A program made the translations under genes and the position numbers. 11,135 nucleotides of DNA from Beroe ovata (taxonomy: Eukaryota; Ctenophora; Nuda; Beroida; Beroidae), in contig CAMPET010000094.1 in assembly GCA_946803715.1 (NCBI GenBank), positions 224,259 through 235,393 of the forward strand, in the 5' to 3' direction. This document shows positions 1-8,183 of this stretch, in pieces (within the stretch, counting starts at the first letter, position 1; each line of letters begins with the position of its first letter). The notes under the pieces are model-generated. The model did no database searches and was not told the origin of the DNA. It saw nothing but the letters and a program-made list of their open reading frames with translations.

Positions 1-4
1 GTGT

Positions 5-40
5 GTCTGCGTACGTGTGTGTGTCTGCGTACGTGTGTGT
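5..40. repeat. Two exact copies of an 18-bp TG-rich unit
   Basis: An 18-bp unit (GTCTGCGTACGTGTGTGT) occurs twice back to back at 5-22 and 23-40, preceded by GTGT. It is a small minisatellite that probably extends beyond the left edge. No coding role is visible. Confidence 0.85.
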
Positions 41-120
41 ATGGACAAATCAATCTTTAAAAGCATGTTCGTCGAGTGGATGGCTGCAGCAATATTGTTT
101 ACGGGTTGTCATAATGTAAG

Positions 121-144
121 CACACAAACAACACACACAGTACG

Positions 145-176
<32 letters not shown>
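121..176. repeat. CA microsatellite
   Basis: An imperfect CA-rich tract is followed by a pure (CA)15 run at 147-176. Long dinucleotide runs like this are typical of animal nuclear DNA. The run length is prone to sequencing and assembly error. Confidence 0.9.
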
Positions 177-177
<1 letters not shown>

Positions 178-1119
178 CTTTAATCTGGGGTGATGCTATA
201 TAGTGAGCACGTGTCAAATTGACTATAATGTTGCTGATAGATTCGCGCGCGTCACGCCTGTTGTAAACAGCAAATGATCGATAGAATCATGTCGATAATA
301 TTGTTCGAATTGAGCAGTATATCAACCATCACTATATTACACTGATTGGTCATTCACATTGGTGTTATCTGAGTCATGGTTGTCAAGGGTAACAATCTAA
401 CAGTGACTCCACTTGTGAACAATGGTCCTTACACTTTTATAGGCACATGCCGGTAATAATAAGCACATACCAAGACCTCTATAATGAGCGACAGAACACG
501 TGCAAAGTACACGCAGTGGCGTAGTGTGCAACGAATCATCATGGCACAATGTTGAGTAACGCGCAATGGCGTCGTAAGCTTCACATAACAGTGGCGCATT
601 CTGGCGCAATGCACTCTGACAGGAAAGAAAATAACGGCGTGTGCAACGAGCAATATATATGTTTGACAGCATACGTGTAATACGTGAGATCTGACAGAGG
701 AATTATCATCAAATATACAGAGCTGCGCCGTAACGAGCGTCAAAGTGTGCCAGGGAATGTCTGTAATAGGACAAATTTTGCGTCAGCCGTCACAACATTA
801 TGTCAAATGACGTAAATGACAAATATTTTGAACGAGACGCAGAATCTTTGATGTCGGACACTGCCTAGTGCCTTCAAATATGAGCGTAAGAAATAACTTG
901 TGCCGAACAGGCTACTTATATGGTTTTGTAACGAAATGTATCAGCCATTGCTGCAACAAATGACCTGAAGCTGGCTTATCGGAGACTATATTTTAACAAC
1001 GCTGGATCCTGGCACATGGAAAATAGTATCATCATAACCATGATATTGTCCTGCTGTCATGAGACGCGGCGAGCTATAGGAATCTCGGTCAAATTATCCA
1101 GTCATATCAGGGAATTTGA

Positions 1120-1127
1120 TCACGTGA
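1120..1127. promoter_or_regulatory. Palindromic E-box TCACGTGA
   Basis: TCACGTGA is a perfect 8-bp palindrome matching the extended E-box bound by bHLH-ZIP factors of the USF, MITF and TFE type. It lies 10 bp from the X-box palindrome at 1138-1151, so the two could form one module. Binding is inferred from the motif only. Confidence 0.3.
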
Positions 1128-1137
1128 CGATGGTGCA

Positions 1138-1151
1138 GTTACCATGGTAAC
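1138..1151. promoter_or_regulatory. Perfect RFX X-box palindrome
   Basis: GTTACCATGGTAAC is a perfect 14-bp palindrome and fits the full symmetric X-box consensus GTTRCCATGGYAAC. RFX winged-helix factors bind this site and in animals drive many ciliary genes. The same 14-mer recurs at 10557-10570. No adjacent gene start is recognisable, so the target is unknown and the site may be inactive. Confidence 0.45.
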
Positions 1152-1561
1152 ATACACAGACATATCATGGTCAAGGTTCGATTGACGAAAGCGGCGATTA
1201 TGGGATCTATATACCGCCTCCATCATATGACAAGCTGCGAACATAACATATGAAAGTGAAGCATGCGCATAATCATCGAGACAAAATTTTGCCACAAAGG
1301 TATGATATGCGAACTTCGGGGCGTGGCCGTATGATTCCTTCAACACCTACTTGTGCTCCTTCAGAAATATACTGCCTTTGATAGAAGCCCGCGTGCTAAT
1401 ATATTCTCACACTGCGTGACATCATTCATTATTTCCGTACAACTCTCCGTAACAGGACAATTTCTGTCTGAATATGAGAACTGATTTGAGTATTAGATAA
1501 AGTTCTAAAGTAGGGTAATATGACTGTGATGAAAGAGCAGCAGAACAGGAATCATAGAGGA

Positions 1562-1625
1562 GCACTGAGCAGTATGATAAAGGAGCAGTATGAGTACTGA
1601 GCAGTATGATAAAGGAGCAGTATGA
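1562..1625. repeat. Two tandem copies of a 32-bp unit
   Basis: The unit beginning GCACTGAGCAGTATGATAAA at 1562-1593 is repeated at 1594-1625 with a single C/T difference. Inside each unit AGCAGTATGA occurs twice, so the unit is itself an older duplication. This is a recent local tandem duplication without a visible coding role. Confidence 0.85.
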
Positions 1626-2728
1626 CATTACATACTGCACGCAATGAATAATCGTATCTACACTGCGCGCGGCCTCTATTAAATAGCTCACGTGTGAGTG
1701 AGCACTGGCAGAGAAGGGGAGATTATACCATTGTCTGAGGGAATGCAATAATTATCGATAATAGAAGTAGAACCATACTTTGGGGGGGGGGGCGGTGCGC
1801 GCAGCAATATGAAATTACAGTTGGCCTGATCCCACAAGATCAAACAAATACAATAGCAAGTGAAAAACAGGTGAAAATCACTGTAGATAAGAGTGTTCTG
1901 GAGTTAAAAGAACTAAGGTGACAGAGTGTTCAACTGTAGTGTTAATTCCACTAATTCTCTGAGAGATATAATAGAATGATGTGACAGGATGATTATAATA
2001 CGTGACCTCCAACGTTGTGTTGAATTAAGGGTCAATATATGATTGACGTCAAAGTCAAACAGTGGCATCAAAAAGGGGCAAGACGTTCCTTCATACTGAA
2101 CACCAGTGTTCAATACCATGTGAGCTCCATTACAGAGCATATTATATTGTGTTACATGAGCTTATAGAGCTGTTTTTCATGAAGATAATGGAAAGGTCAT
2201 TGGTATATGCCACACTGTATACAAGAGGGGATCATTGGTTCTATTTAACACAGTACACATCTACATTTCAACTGCTGTTATCGTTATTATCAATAGGTAA
2301 CCAATATGTTACACTGTTACCCCGCGAAATTCCCACCACCACTCAGGTATTGTGTTTGGTAAATGGCGTGTCAGGTGCCAAACATGATAACATGAAATTG
2401 AACTCGAAACTGCTCGTGCTGTGGTACTTCCACTTCTGTATGATATTTTCCCAATTGTCTTTCAATAATATACTCACGAGATAAGATGTCCGTTTGACAG
2501 GTTTGAGACAGCCCGGTGACGATACAGGTTGGTTGGATCACTCTTCGATAACTTATCCCTCCTCTGATCCTGATCTGCGGTAATCTTCCTCTTCTGCATA
2601 TTTGTCTTGGGGAACCGTGCGCTAGGTCCAGTGAGAGACATGTATATCCCATTCATCTATTATAGAGTGCTTCATCAAGTCGCCACATAAACCCAGGTGA
2701 ACAACAGAATCCTATAGCTGACTCCTGA
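1626..2728. other. No recognisable gene
   Basis: This stretch holds a G11 homopolymer at 1782-1792 and a CRE-like palindrome at 2043-2052. An open plus frame of about 140 codons runs from 2062 to 2484, but it opens with GTG and its first ATG lies far inside. It has no recognisable domain and is overlapped by minus frames, so I do not call it a gene. Nothing else is supported. Confidence 0.45.
2043..2052. promoter_or_regulatory. CRE-type palindrome TTGACGTCAA
   Basis: A 10-bp perfect palindrome contains the full CRE core TGACGTCA (2044-2051), the site bound by CREB/ATF bZIP factors. No gene start is evident close by, so function is uncertain. Confidence 0.25.
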
Positions 2729-2890
2729 ATGTACTTGTGTTGGTTTGAACAGCTGATGGGGGTTAAGCTGGAAGATGGTACAGACTACAGAGATCTCAAT
2801 GAGGTACGAGCAATAGAATATCGGAAGATTAAACAAGTGAAATGGGACAAATGTTGTAATCGGTTGTCGTCAGTCGGCAAGGACATATGA
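2729..2890 (+). CDS. Short coding-like ORF, 53 aa, function unknown
   Basis: An ATG-to-TGA frame encodes 53 residues with an amphipathic, charged composition (for example KLEDGTDYRDLNE followed by a Lys/Arg-rich stretch and a CC pair). This is unlike the Cys/Tyr/Ser-rich chance frames around it. It could be a single exon rather than a whole gene. TTGGTTTGAACAG at about 2739-2751 resembles a 3' splice site, and GAG followed by GTACGA near 2795 resembles a 5' splice site. I recognise no family. A short chance ORF or a transposon remnant are equally open, and confidence is low. Confidence 0.2.
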   Translation: MYLCWFEQLMGVKLEDGTDYRDLNEVRAIEYRKIKQVKWDKCCNRLSSVGKDI

Positions 2891-3788
2891 TACGCGAAGC
2901 GTGATACATACTAGGCAAGAAACTAGAGAGAAGTCATGGGTGTCAGAAAACGTTGGATGACGTTAATTAGGGATTGTGATAATCAGCCTCAGCGAATCAA
3001 GAATGCAAATTCCCAAAACGATAATAGTCAAATTCTGAATATCGGAGTACAAATCTGGATATTATGAGTCTGCATTTTTAATTTGCGTGGCTGCATACAT
3101 TGGATTGTCACGAGTTTTGCAAGCACGATATGTATGAAACAATATAAAACAAGGCAAGCACGCGACCGAAGCACATGATACATTATGATAAAAAACCCAC
3201 TGTAGCAGACCAAATTGACAAATCACAGGACAGTTTTATCACTGAAATACAACCTCTAGTACTAGTAGTCTCCCATACGGGAGCAGCTATACTTCATACT
3301 GTATACTCACACATTGGTCAACATTTAAATTTTACAGAATATTCCAAATGTATGAGATCATCGTTTTGAGACAGGTGAGACACTGAGGTAGTATTGTGTT
3401 GCAGTGGCAAATTTAAAATTCTGAGGTCATTCATGGGGTATCATTAATTCAAGGTTTCAGTAGAGAAGGTAGAAGAAAAACACATAAGGCTCCAGGAATG
3501 GTTAAAAACGCCACCCATGACAATAAATGAACTCAAGCTATAATATTACTCATAAAAACATCTTACACTAATTGCTTCATGTTGGTCATGGGATATTAAT
3601 GAACCGCATCTATAGCCTATCCGTGATGAAATATACAAATTGGACAGAAGGCTGGATGATTATAATACCTATGTGATTCACATCTTTACTGGCCATGTAG
3701 TTTTGATGTTGTTCATTTGCCATTGGTCTCTTGAACTGCTGGGAAAAACTCATTTGAACCTAGATTTCATAGTTTCAATTCACTACAT
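2891..3788. other. Downstream flank of glutaminase copy A; no gene seen
   Basis: This AT-rich region lies beyond the copy A stop codon and must contain its 3'UTR. On the minus strand I see no AATAAA. The nearest ATTAAA is at 3082-3077, about 700 bp past the stop, so the poly(A) site cannot be placed. The open frames at 3028-3213 (-) and 3175-3369 (+) have no recognisable domain and are probably chance. Confidence 0.4.
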
Positions 3789-5726
3789 TTAGGATTGTAT
3801 AGTCTGTAGCACACTTTGTCCAGATTGCGCGCCATTTTTCCTCAAAAATTCCTGGATGTCTTCAAATTCACATCTGATGCCATCGTCAAGTGGAGTTCTT
3901 TGCCATCGATCAAGAGCATTGATGTTTGTCGAAGTGTTTGTAACCAAGAACTTGACAACATTGAGGTGTCCATTACAAACAGCTAAATGAAGAGCAGATC
4001 GGTTGTCATAGTCACACATATTGAAATCCACCCCAATTTCGAGGTATCGGGTCAGGAGAACCAGATCGTTGTTGCTGGCAGCTTGTAGCATATTACTGAT
4101 CCGAACCTCCCGTGAGTCCCGCCTTATGCCTGATGTAGGGTCCATCTTTGTAACTGTACTTTCGTGGATAGAGTCATACTGATGAAATGCAAACTTTTCC
4201 ACAAGCTTCTTAGCAAATAACACTCCCTTGTAGCTATTCCCTAATTCATCCAAACGAGGACTCCAGACACAAATGCCCATCACTCCAGGAATCACGATGA
4301 ACACTGAGCCTGCAACCCCTGATTTAGCAGGTAGGCCTACCTCGAAGGCCCATTCTCCAGAATAGTCATACATTCCACAAGAGTACATGAGAGAAAGAGT
4401 ATTTCTCACAGCGTCAGGAGTTATGCAAACTTCACCAGTTGTAGGGCAAACTCCTCCATTGGCCAGTGTTGCACTGATCAGGGCAGAGGAGTCAGCAGTT
4501 GCTTCAACAGAGCACAGTTGAAAGTAAAGATCCAGTGTCTCATGGATGTCGGTGTCTTCTGGAAAGACGTTGTGTTCTTTCAAGTAGTACCCAATCGCAT
4601 AGTTTCGGTCAGCCACTGACTTCTCAGACAAGAAAGTAGCATTGCTAAAGCCAATGAATTCATTGCCAGCCATCTTTCTATACTCGCCGGTTACATAATC
4701 GAATCTGTCAGCAAGACTAAGGCTTCTCTTCATGACACTTAGGCAACTTATTGCACCAGCATTGATCATTGGATTGTGTGGAAGTCCATTTTTGTCAAGA
4801 CCAATTTGGTTGAAACCCATTCCACTAGGTTCTTTTCCAATGTGTTCATGTACTAAGCTTGGACCACACTCTTTGATGGCAATGGCATAATTCAGAGGTT
4901 TGCTACCGGATTGAATACAGAAAGGAATATCGGTATCTCCAAAAGAGCATCTCTGACCATCAATGGTGCAAATAGAGACGGCCCAGAAATTTGGATTCAC
5001 TCTGGACAATTGTGGAATGTAAGTTGCTCTTTTACCCCCATTTACACTCTTCAATTCCTCGAATATATCTCTTACTCCATCACAGAATTCAGAAAACTCG
5101 GGTATCACTGCACTTGAGCTGAGAACTTTGTTCAAAAAGGCTCCGGAATCCTCACATGCATCTTTGAATCTCTCAACTGAAACAAATTTTTGAACCCCCA
5201 GTTCATTGTTGATGTCAAGTCCATCAACAGAAAGCCTGTGAATCATTCTATCTAATCTGAAATCAGCAAAAGGTCTTATTCCATTGTGTTTTAGCTGGGC
5301 AAGCACTTTATGTACCTTCACCTGGCCCATTTTATCTGTAAATAAGTTCAATATTTCAGAACTTATTGACTGTTTATCTTGTAATGATCTAACACAACCA
5401 TCGATGACCTCTTCCTCTAGAGCGGGCCAGTCAAAGCTGTCGTGTAGAGTGAACTTCTGGCAAGATTGGGAATTATTTTCTTCCTCTGCAGTTGTCAAAC
5501 AGTTATCTTGAGTATGTTTTTCTATCCTAATTTCATTGACAATTCCATTTTCAAGGGATGAAGAAGCCTCTTCTTCATCTGGATGGCGATGGTCATTGAC
5601 CGGATTTATTGTTGACTCCTCATCCATGTTCAACTTTCCATGGTTCACTCCCATGTGTTTTTTGCTGTTATCATCATTCATACCTAAACAGTTAGATTTA
5701 TTCAAAAGCTTGTACTGCTTTGTCAT
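3789..5726 (-). CDS. GLS: Glutaminase, kidney type (copy A, active site intact)
   Basis: This enzyme hydrolyses L-glutamine to L-glutamate and ammonia, the first step of glutaminolysis. The protein has 645 aa (human KGA has 669). It starts at the ATG at 5726-5724; the preceding in-frame codon is GTG and the one before it is the stop TAG. Order: acidic low-complexity N-terminus (1 to about 95), EF-hand-like helical regulatory domain (about 120-229), serine-dependent beta-lactamase-like glutaminase domain (about 236-520), ankyrin repeats (about 541-635, with SALHLAVCNGHLNVVKFL). The active site aligns without gaps to human KGA: Tyr236, Ser273 and Lys276 (QSGSKPL), Asn322, Glu368, Asn375, Tyr401, Tyr453, Val471, matching human 249, 286, 289, 335, 381, 388, 414, 466 and 484. 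The reading frame has no introns. No mitochondrial presequence is evident. It lies about 250 bp downstream of copy B on the same strand. The family assignment is secure. Confidence 0.95.
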   Translation of the reverse strand: MTKQYKLLNKSNCLGMNDDNSKKHMGVNHGKLNMDEESTINPVNDHRHPDEEEASSSLENGIVNEIRIEKHTQDNCLTTAEEENNSQSCQKFTLHDSFDWPALEEEVIDGCVRSLQDKQSISSEILNLFTDKMGQVKVHKVLAQLKHNGIRPFADFRLDRMIHRLSVDGLDINNELGVQKFVSVERFKDACEDSGAFLNKVLSSSAVIPEFSEFCDGVRDIFEELKSVNGGKRATYIPQLSRVNPNFWAVSICTIDGQRCSFGDTDIPFCIQSGSKPLNYAIAIKECGPSLVHEHIGKEPSGMGFNQIGLDKNGLPHNPMINAGAISCLSVMKRSLSLADRFDYVTGEYRKMAGNEFIGFSNATFLSEKSVADRNYAIGYYLKEHNVFPEDTDIHETLDLYFQLCSVEATADSSALISATLANGGVCPTTGEVCITPDAVRNTLSLMYSCGMYDYSGEWAFEVGLPAKSGVAGSVFIVIPGVMGICVWSPRLDELGNSYKGVLFAKKLVEKFAFHQYDSIHESTVTKMDPTSGIRRDSREVRISNMLQAASNNDLVLLTRYLEIGVDFNMCDYDNRSALHLAVCNGHLNVVKFLVTNTSTNINALDRWQRTPLDDGIRCEFEDIQEFLRKNGAQSGQSVLQTIQS

Positions 5727-5976
5727 CACCTATCCTGTATTCAGATCAAACTGAATTGCCAAAGATTGAATTGGCAAACATTGGTAAACATGTATCACAG
5801 TAGATATAATCAGATATGATTTTGTGCATAAATTTTGTAATCATTGAAGATGAAATGAATGATAAAACCGTCGCATCAAATTCAGAAACTTTGACGCCAA
5901 TCCTGAAGGATGTACTAGTTAAAATTTTGAAAAATCAATTGTCATACCTACTTATATGAATAGAAAGGGTGATCCA
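5727..5976 (-). other. Spacer between the glutaminase genes
   Basis: This short AT-rich spacer must hold the 3'UTR of copy B and any promoter of copy A. Reading the minus strand I find neither AATAAA nor ATTAAA. A possible 5' splice site (G followed by GTATGA) lies at 5947-5942, and possible 3' splice sites (ATACAG and GATAG) end at 5735 and 5730, just before the copy A ATG. Together these leave open read-through transcription from copy B with splicing in the spacer. An ordinary small promoter is equally possible. Confidence 0.35.
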
Positions 5977-7953
5977 TCAAATTGAATGCTGAGTTTTACA
6001 GTTTATATGGTTCTGTCCTGACATTCCACCTTTTTTCCTCAAAAACTTCTGAATGTCCTCGAATTCATATCTAATAGAATCATCAAGAGGAGTATTCTGC
6101 CATCGATCAAGAGCATTGATGTTTGCTGGAGTGTTTGTAACCAAGAACTTAACAACATTGAGGTGTCCATTACAAACAGCTAAATGCAGAGCAGATCGGT
6201 TGTCATAGTCACACATATTGAAATCCACCCCAATTTCGAGGTATCGGGTAAGGAGAACCAGATCGTTGTTGCTGGCTGCTTGTAGCATATTACTAATCCT
6301 AACCTCGCGTGAGTCCCGACGAAGTGTAGAAGTTGGTTCAAGCTTGACAGCTTGTTCTCCATGCAAGGTATCAAACTGGTGAAATGCAAACTTTTCCACA
6401 AGCTTCTTAGCAAATAACACTCCCTTGTAGCTATTCCCTAATTCATCCAAACGTGGACTCCAGACACAAATGCCCATCACTCCAGGAATCACAATGAACA
6501 CTGAACCTGCTACTCCCGATTTAGCTGGTAGGCCTACCTCGAAGGCCCATTCTCCAGAATAATCTGACATTCCACAAGAGTACATGAGAGAAAGAGTATT
6601 TCTCACAGCGTCAGGAGTTATGCAAACTTCACCAGTTGTAGGGCAAACTCCTCCATTGGCCAATGTTGCACTTATTAATGCAGAGGAGTCAGCAGTTGCT
6701 TCAACGGAACACAGTTGAAAGTAAAGATCCAGTGTCTCATGGATGTCGGTGTCTTCTGGAAAGACGTTGTGTTCTTTCAAGTAGTACCCAATCGCATAGT
6801 TTCGGTCAGCCACTGACTTCTCAGACAAGAAAGTAGCATTGCTAAAGCCAATGAATTCATTGCCAGCCATCTTTCTATACTCGCCGGTTACATAATCAAA
6901 TCTGTCAGCAAGACTAAGGCTTCTCTTCATGACACTTAGGCAACTTATTGCACCAGCATTTATCATTGGATTGTGTGGAAGTCCATTGCCATCAAGACAA
7001 ATCTGGTTAAAGCCCATTCCACTTGGCTCCTTCCCTACATAATTATGAACAAATTCAGGGCTATGCTCTTTGATGGCAATGGCATAATTAAGAGGTTTGC
7101 TACCGGATTGAATACAGAAAGGAATATCTGTATCTCCAAAGGAGTATCTCTGACCATCAATGGTACAAATCGAGACGGCCCAGAAATTTGGATTCACTCT
7201 GGACAATTGTGGAATGTAAGAGGCCACTTCACCACCCTTGATATCTTTCAGCTCCTCGTAGATTGTTTGGACCTCATCACAAAATATTTGGAATCCTGGT
7301 ATAACTGCATTGGAGCTCAGAATTTTATTCAGAAATCCTCCACAGCCTCTTGATGCCTCTATGAACTCATCAATTACAACAAACTTTTGAACCCCAAGTT
7401 CACTGTTCGTATAAAGCCCGTCCGGGTCAACAGAAAGTCTGCTGATCAGACAATCTAGCCTTGAATCGATGAATGGCCTAATTCCGTTGTGCTTAAGCTG
7501 AGCCAGCACATCATGAACTTTAACTTTATTTGTAGTTTCATCCGTAAATAGGTTCAGTATATCCATGCTGATACACTGCTGATCTTGATTGCAGTAAAGT
7601 TTCCCATCAATGGCCTCTTCTTCGAAAGTTTGGTAATTTGATTCATTGCCGAGAGAAAATTCTTCGAATCTATGATCTGATAAGTTGTCAACTCCGCGCA
7701 AATTTTCAGTTGAACATGGGATCGGTGCTTTGATTTGATCACCATATCGCGGAAGGTTAGCATCTTCAATGTTACTGTCTTGATGTTTTGATTTGAAGTT
7801 ATTCATCATAGCTCCGGCCAATAAATCATCACAATCAGACCCACCATTCGAAACTTGAACAGCAACTTTATTAATTGATTCTGGTTCATTGTCAAGATTA
7901 TCACCTTGTCTCAAATCATTGATTCTGTTACATACCAGCTTCTCCTTCTCCAT
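5977..7953 (-). CDS. GLS: Glutaminase, kidney type (copy B, active-site Tyr replaced by Ser)
   Basis: This tandem paralogue of copy A has 658 aa, starting at the ATG at 7953-7951. It has the same domain order: acidic N-terminus (1 to about 105), EF-hand-like domain (about 131-240), glutaminase domain (about 246-530), ankyrin repeats (about 549-640). Tyr246, Ser283, Lys286, Asn332, Glu378, Asn385, Tyr411 and Val481 keep the known active-site residues. The position equal to human Tyr466 is Ser463 (codon TCA at 6567-6565; copy A has TAT). Between Asn323 and Gln526 this is the only amino-acid difference from copy A, while the first 100 residues barely align. The enzyme may be inactive, weak or altered in specificity, or act as a non-catalytic partner in mixed oligomers; this is inference. 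The frame is intronless. A good 3' splice site ends 2 nt before the ATG, so an upstream 5'UTR exon is likely. No mitochondrial presequence is visible. Confidence 0.93.
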   Translation of the reverse strand: MEKEKLVCNRINDLRQGDNLDNEPESINKVAVQVSNGGSDCDDLLAGAMMNNFKSKHQDSNIEDANLPRYGDQIKAPIPCSTENLRGVDNLSDHRFEEFSLGNESNYQTFEEEAIDGKLYCNQDQQCISMDILNLFTDETTNKVKVHDVLAQLKHNGIRPFIDSRLDCLISRLSVDPDGLYTNSELGVQKFVVIDEFIEASRGCGGFLNKILSSNAVIPGFQIFCDEVQTIYEELKDIKGGEVASYIPQLSRVNPNFWAVSICTIDGQRYSFGDTDIPFCIQSGSKPLNYAIAIKEHSPEFVHNYVGKEPSGMGFNQICLDGNGLPHNPMINAGAISCLSVMKRSLSLADRFDYVTGEYRKMAGNEFIGFSNATFLSEKSVADRNYAIGYYLKEHNVFPEDTDIHETLDLYFQLCSVEATADSSALISATLANGGVCPTTGEVCITPDAVRNTLSLMYSCGMSDYSGEWAFEVGLPAKSGVAGSVFIVIPGVMGICVWSPRLDELGNSYKGVLFAKKLVEKFAFHQFDTLHGEQAVKLEPTSTLRRDSREVRISNMLQAASNNDLVLLTRYLEIGVDFNMCDYDNRSALHLAVCNGHLNVVKFLVTNTPANINALDRWQNTPLDDSIRYEFEDIQKFLRKKGGMSGQNHINCKTQHSI

Positions 7954-7955
7954 GT

Positions 7956-8183
7956 CTAGGAGAATATAAATAGCAAATTCAAACGAATATCATGACCTCA
8001 AAAATATGTTAGGATGGGAAGAAAATGCTTCGTACTACAGTCATGAAAAAAAGGCGCATAAATAATAATGGCATGGCATAGCCAAAAATTTGGGAGGAAT
8101 AGGATTACATTTCGAAGAAAGCGGTTAAAAATTGATAACTGCAGGAGAGCGGGAACTACCTCAACGACTCACTAATCACTTAC
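7956..8183 (-). other. Candidate 5'UTR intron of glutaminase copy B
   Basis: Reading the minus strand, a strong 5' splice site GTAAGTG starts at 8183. A 3' splice site with a T-rich lead, TTTATATTCTCCTAG, ends at 7956. Removing these 228 bp would place the copy B ATG 2 nt into the downstream exon. The frame upstream of the donor (ATG at 8381-8379) does not join the glutaminase frame in phase, so a non-coding leader exon fits better than an N-terminal extension. A CCAAT on the minus strand at 8402-8398 could belong to the promoter. This rests on splice-site sequence alone. Confidence 0.4.

Larger units (their letters stand above)
177..1561. other. Gene-poor region; no convincing coding sequence
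   Basis: I see no gene here. The minus-strand open frames of 75-108 codons (for example 397-672, 429-743, 1107-1346 and 1422-1748) overlap one another. They are rich in Cys, His, Tyr and Ser, show no domain and look like chance frames. The stretch holds an unusual number of CACGTG hexamers (208-213, 497-502, 1121-1126, and 1689-1694 just beyond), a TGACGTAA bZIP-type site at 808-815 and a perfect X-box palindrome at 1138-1151. It could therefore be regulatory DNA of a gene outside the window, but no such gene can be seen. Confidence 0.5.

Noticed and set aside
1-180. Repeats at the left end as a CRISPR array
   Set aside because: They are simple TG/CA microsatellite and minisatellite DNA without spacers of constant length.
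2062-2484. Plus-strand open frame of about 140 codons
   Set aside because: It starts with GTG, has no early ATG and no recognisable domain. Overlapping minus frames of similar quality suggest chance.
1987-3669. GGATGATTATAATAC shared by about 1987 and 3655 as a mobile-element end
   Set aside because: The match does not extend beyond about 15 bp. There is no inverted partner or target-site duplication, and one such match in 11 kb could be chance.
5727-5729. GTG codon as the start of glutaminase copy A
   Set aside because: It is directly preceded by a TAG stop and followed by an ATG. Nuclear animal genes start at ATG, so I used 5726-5724.
6180-7353. Other open frames overlapping the glutaminase genes on both strands
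   Set aside because: They are shadows of the conserved coding sequence in other frames and lack protein-like features.
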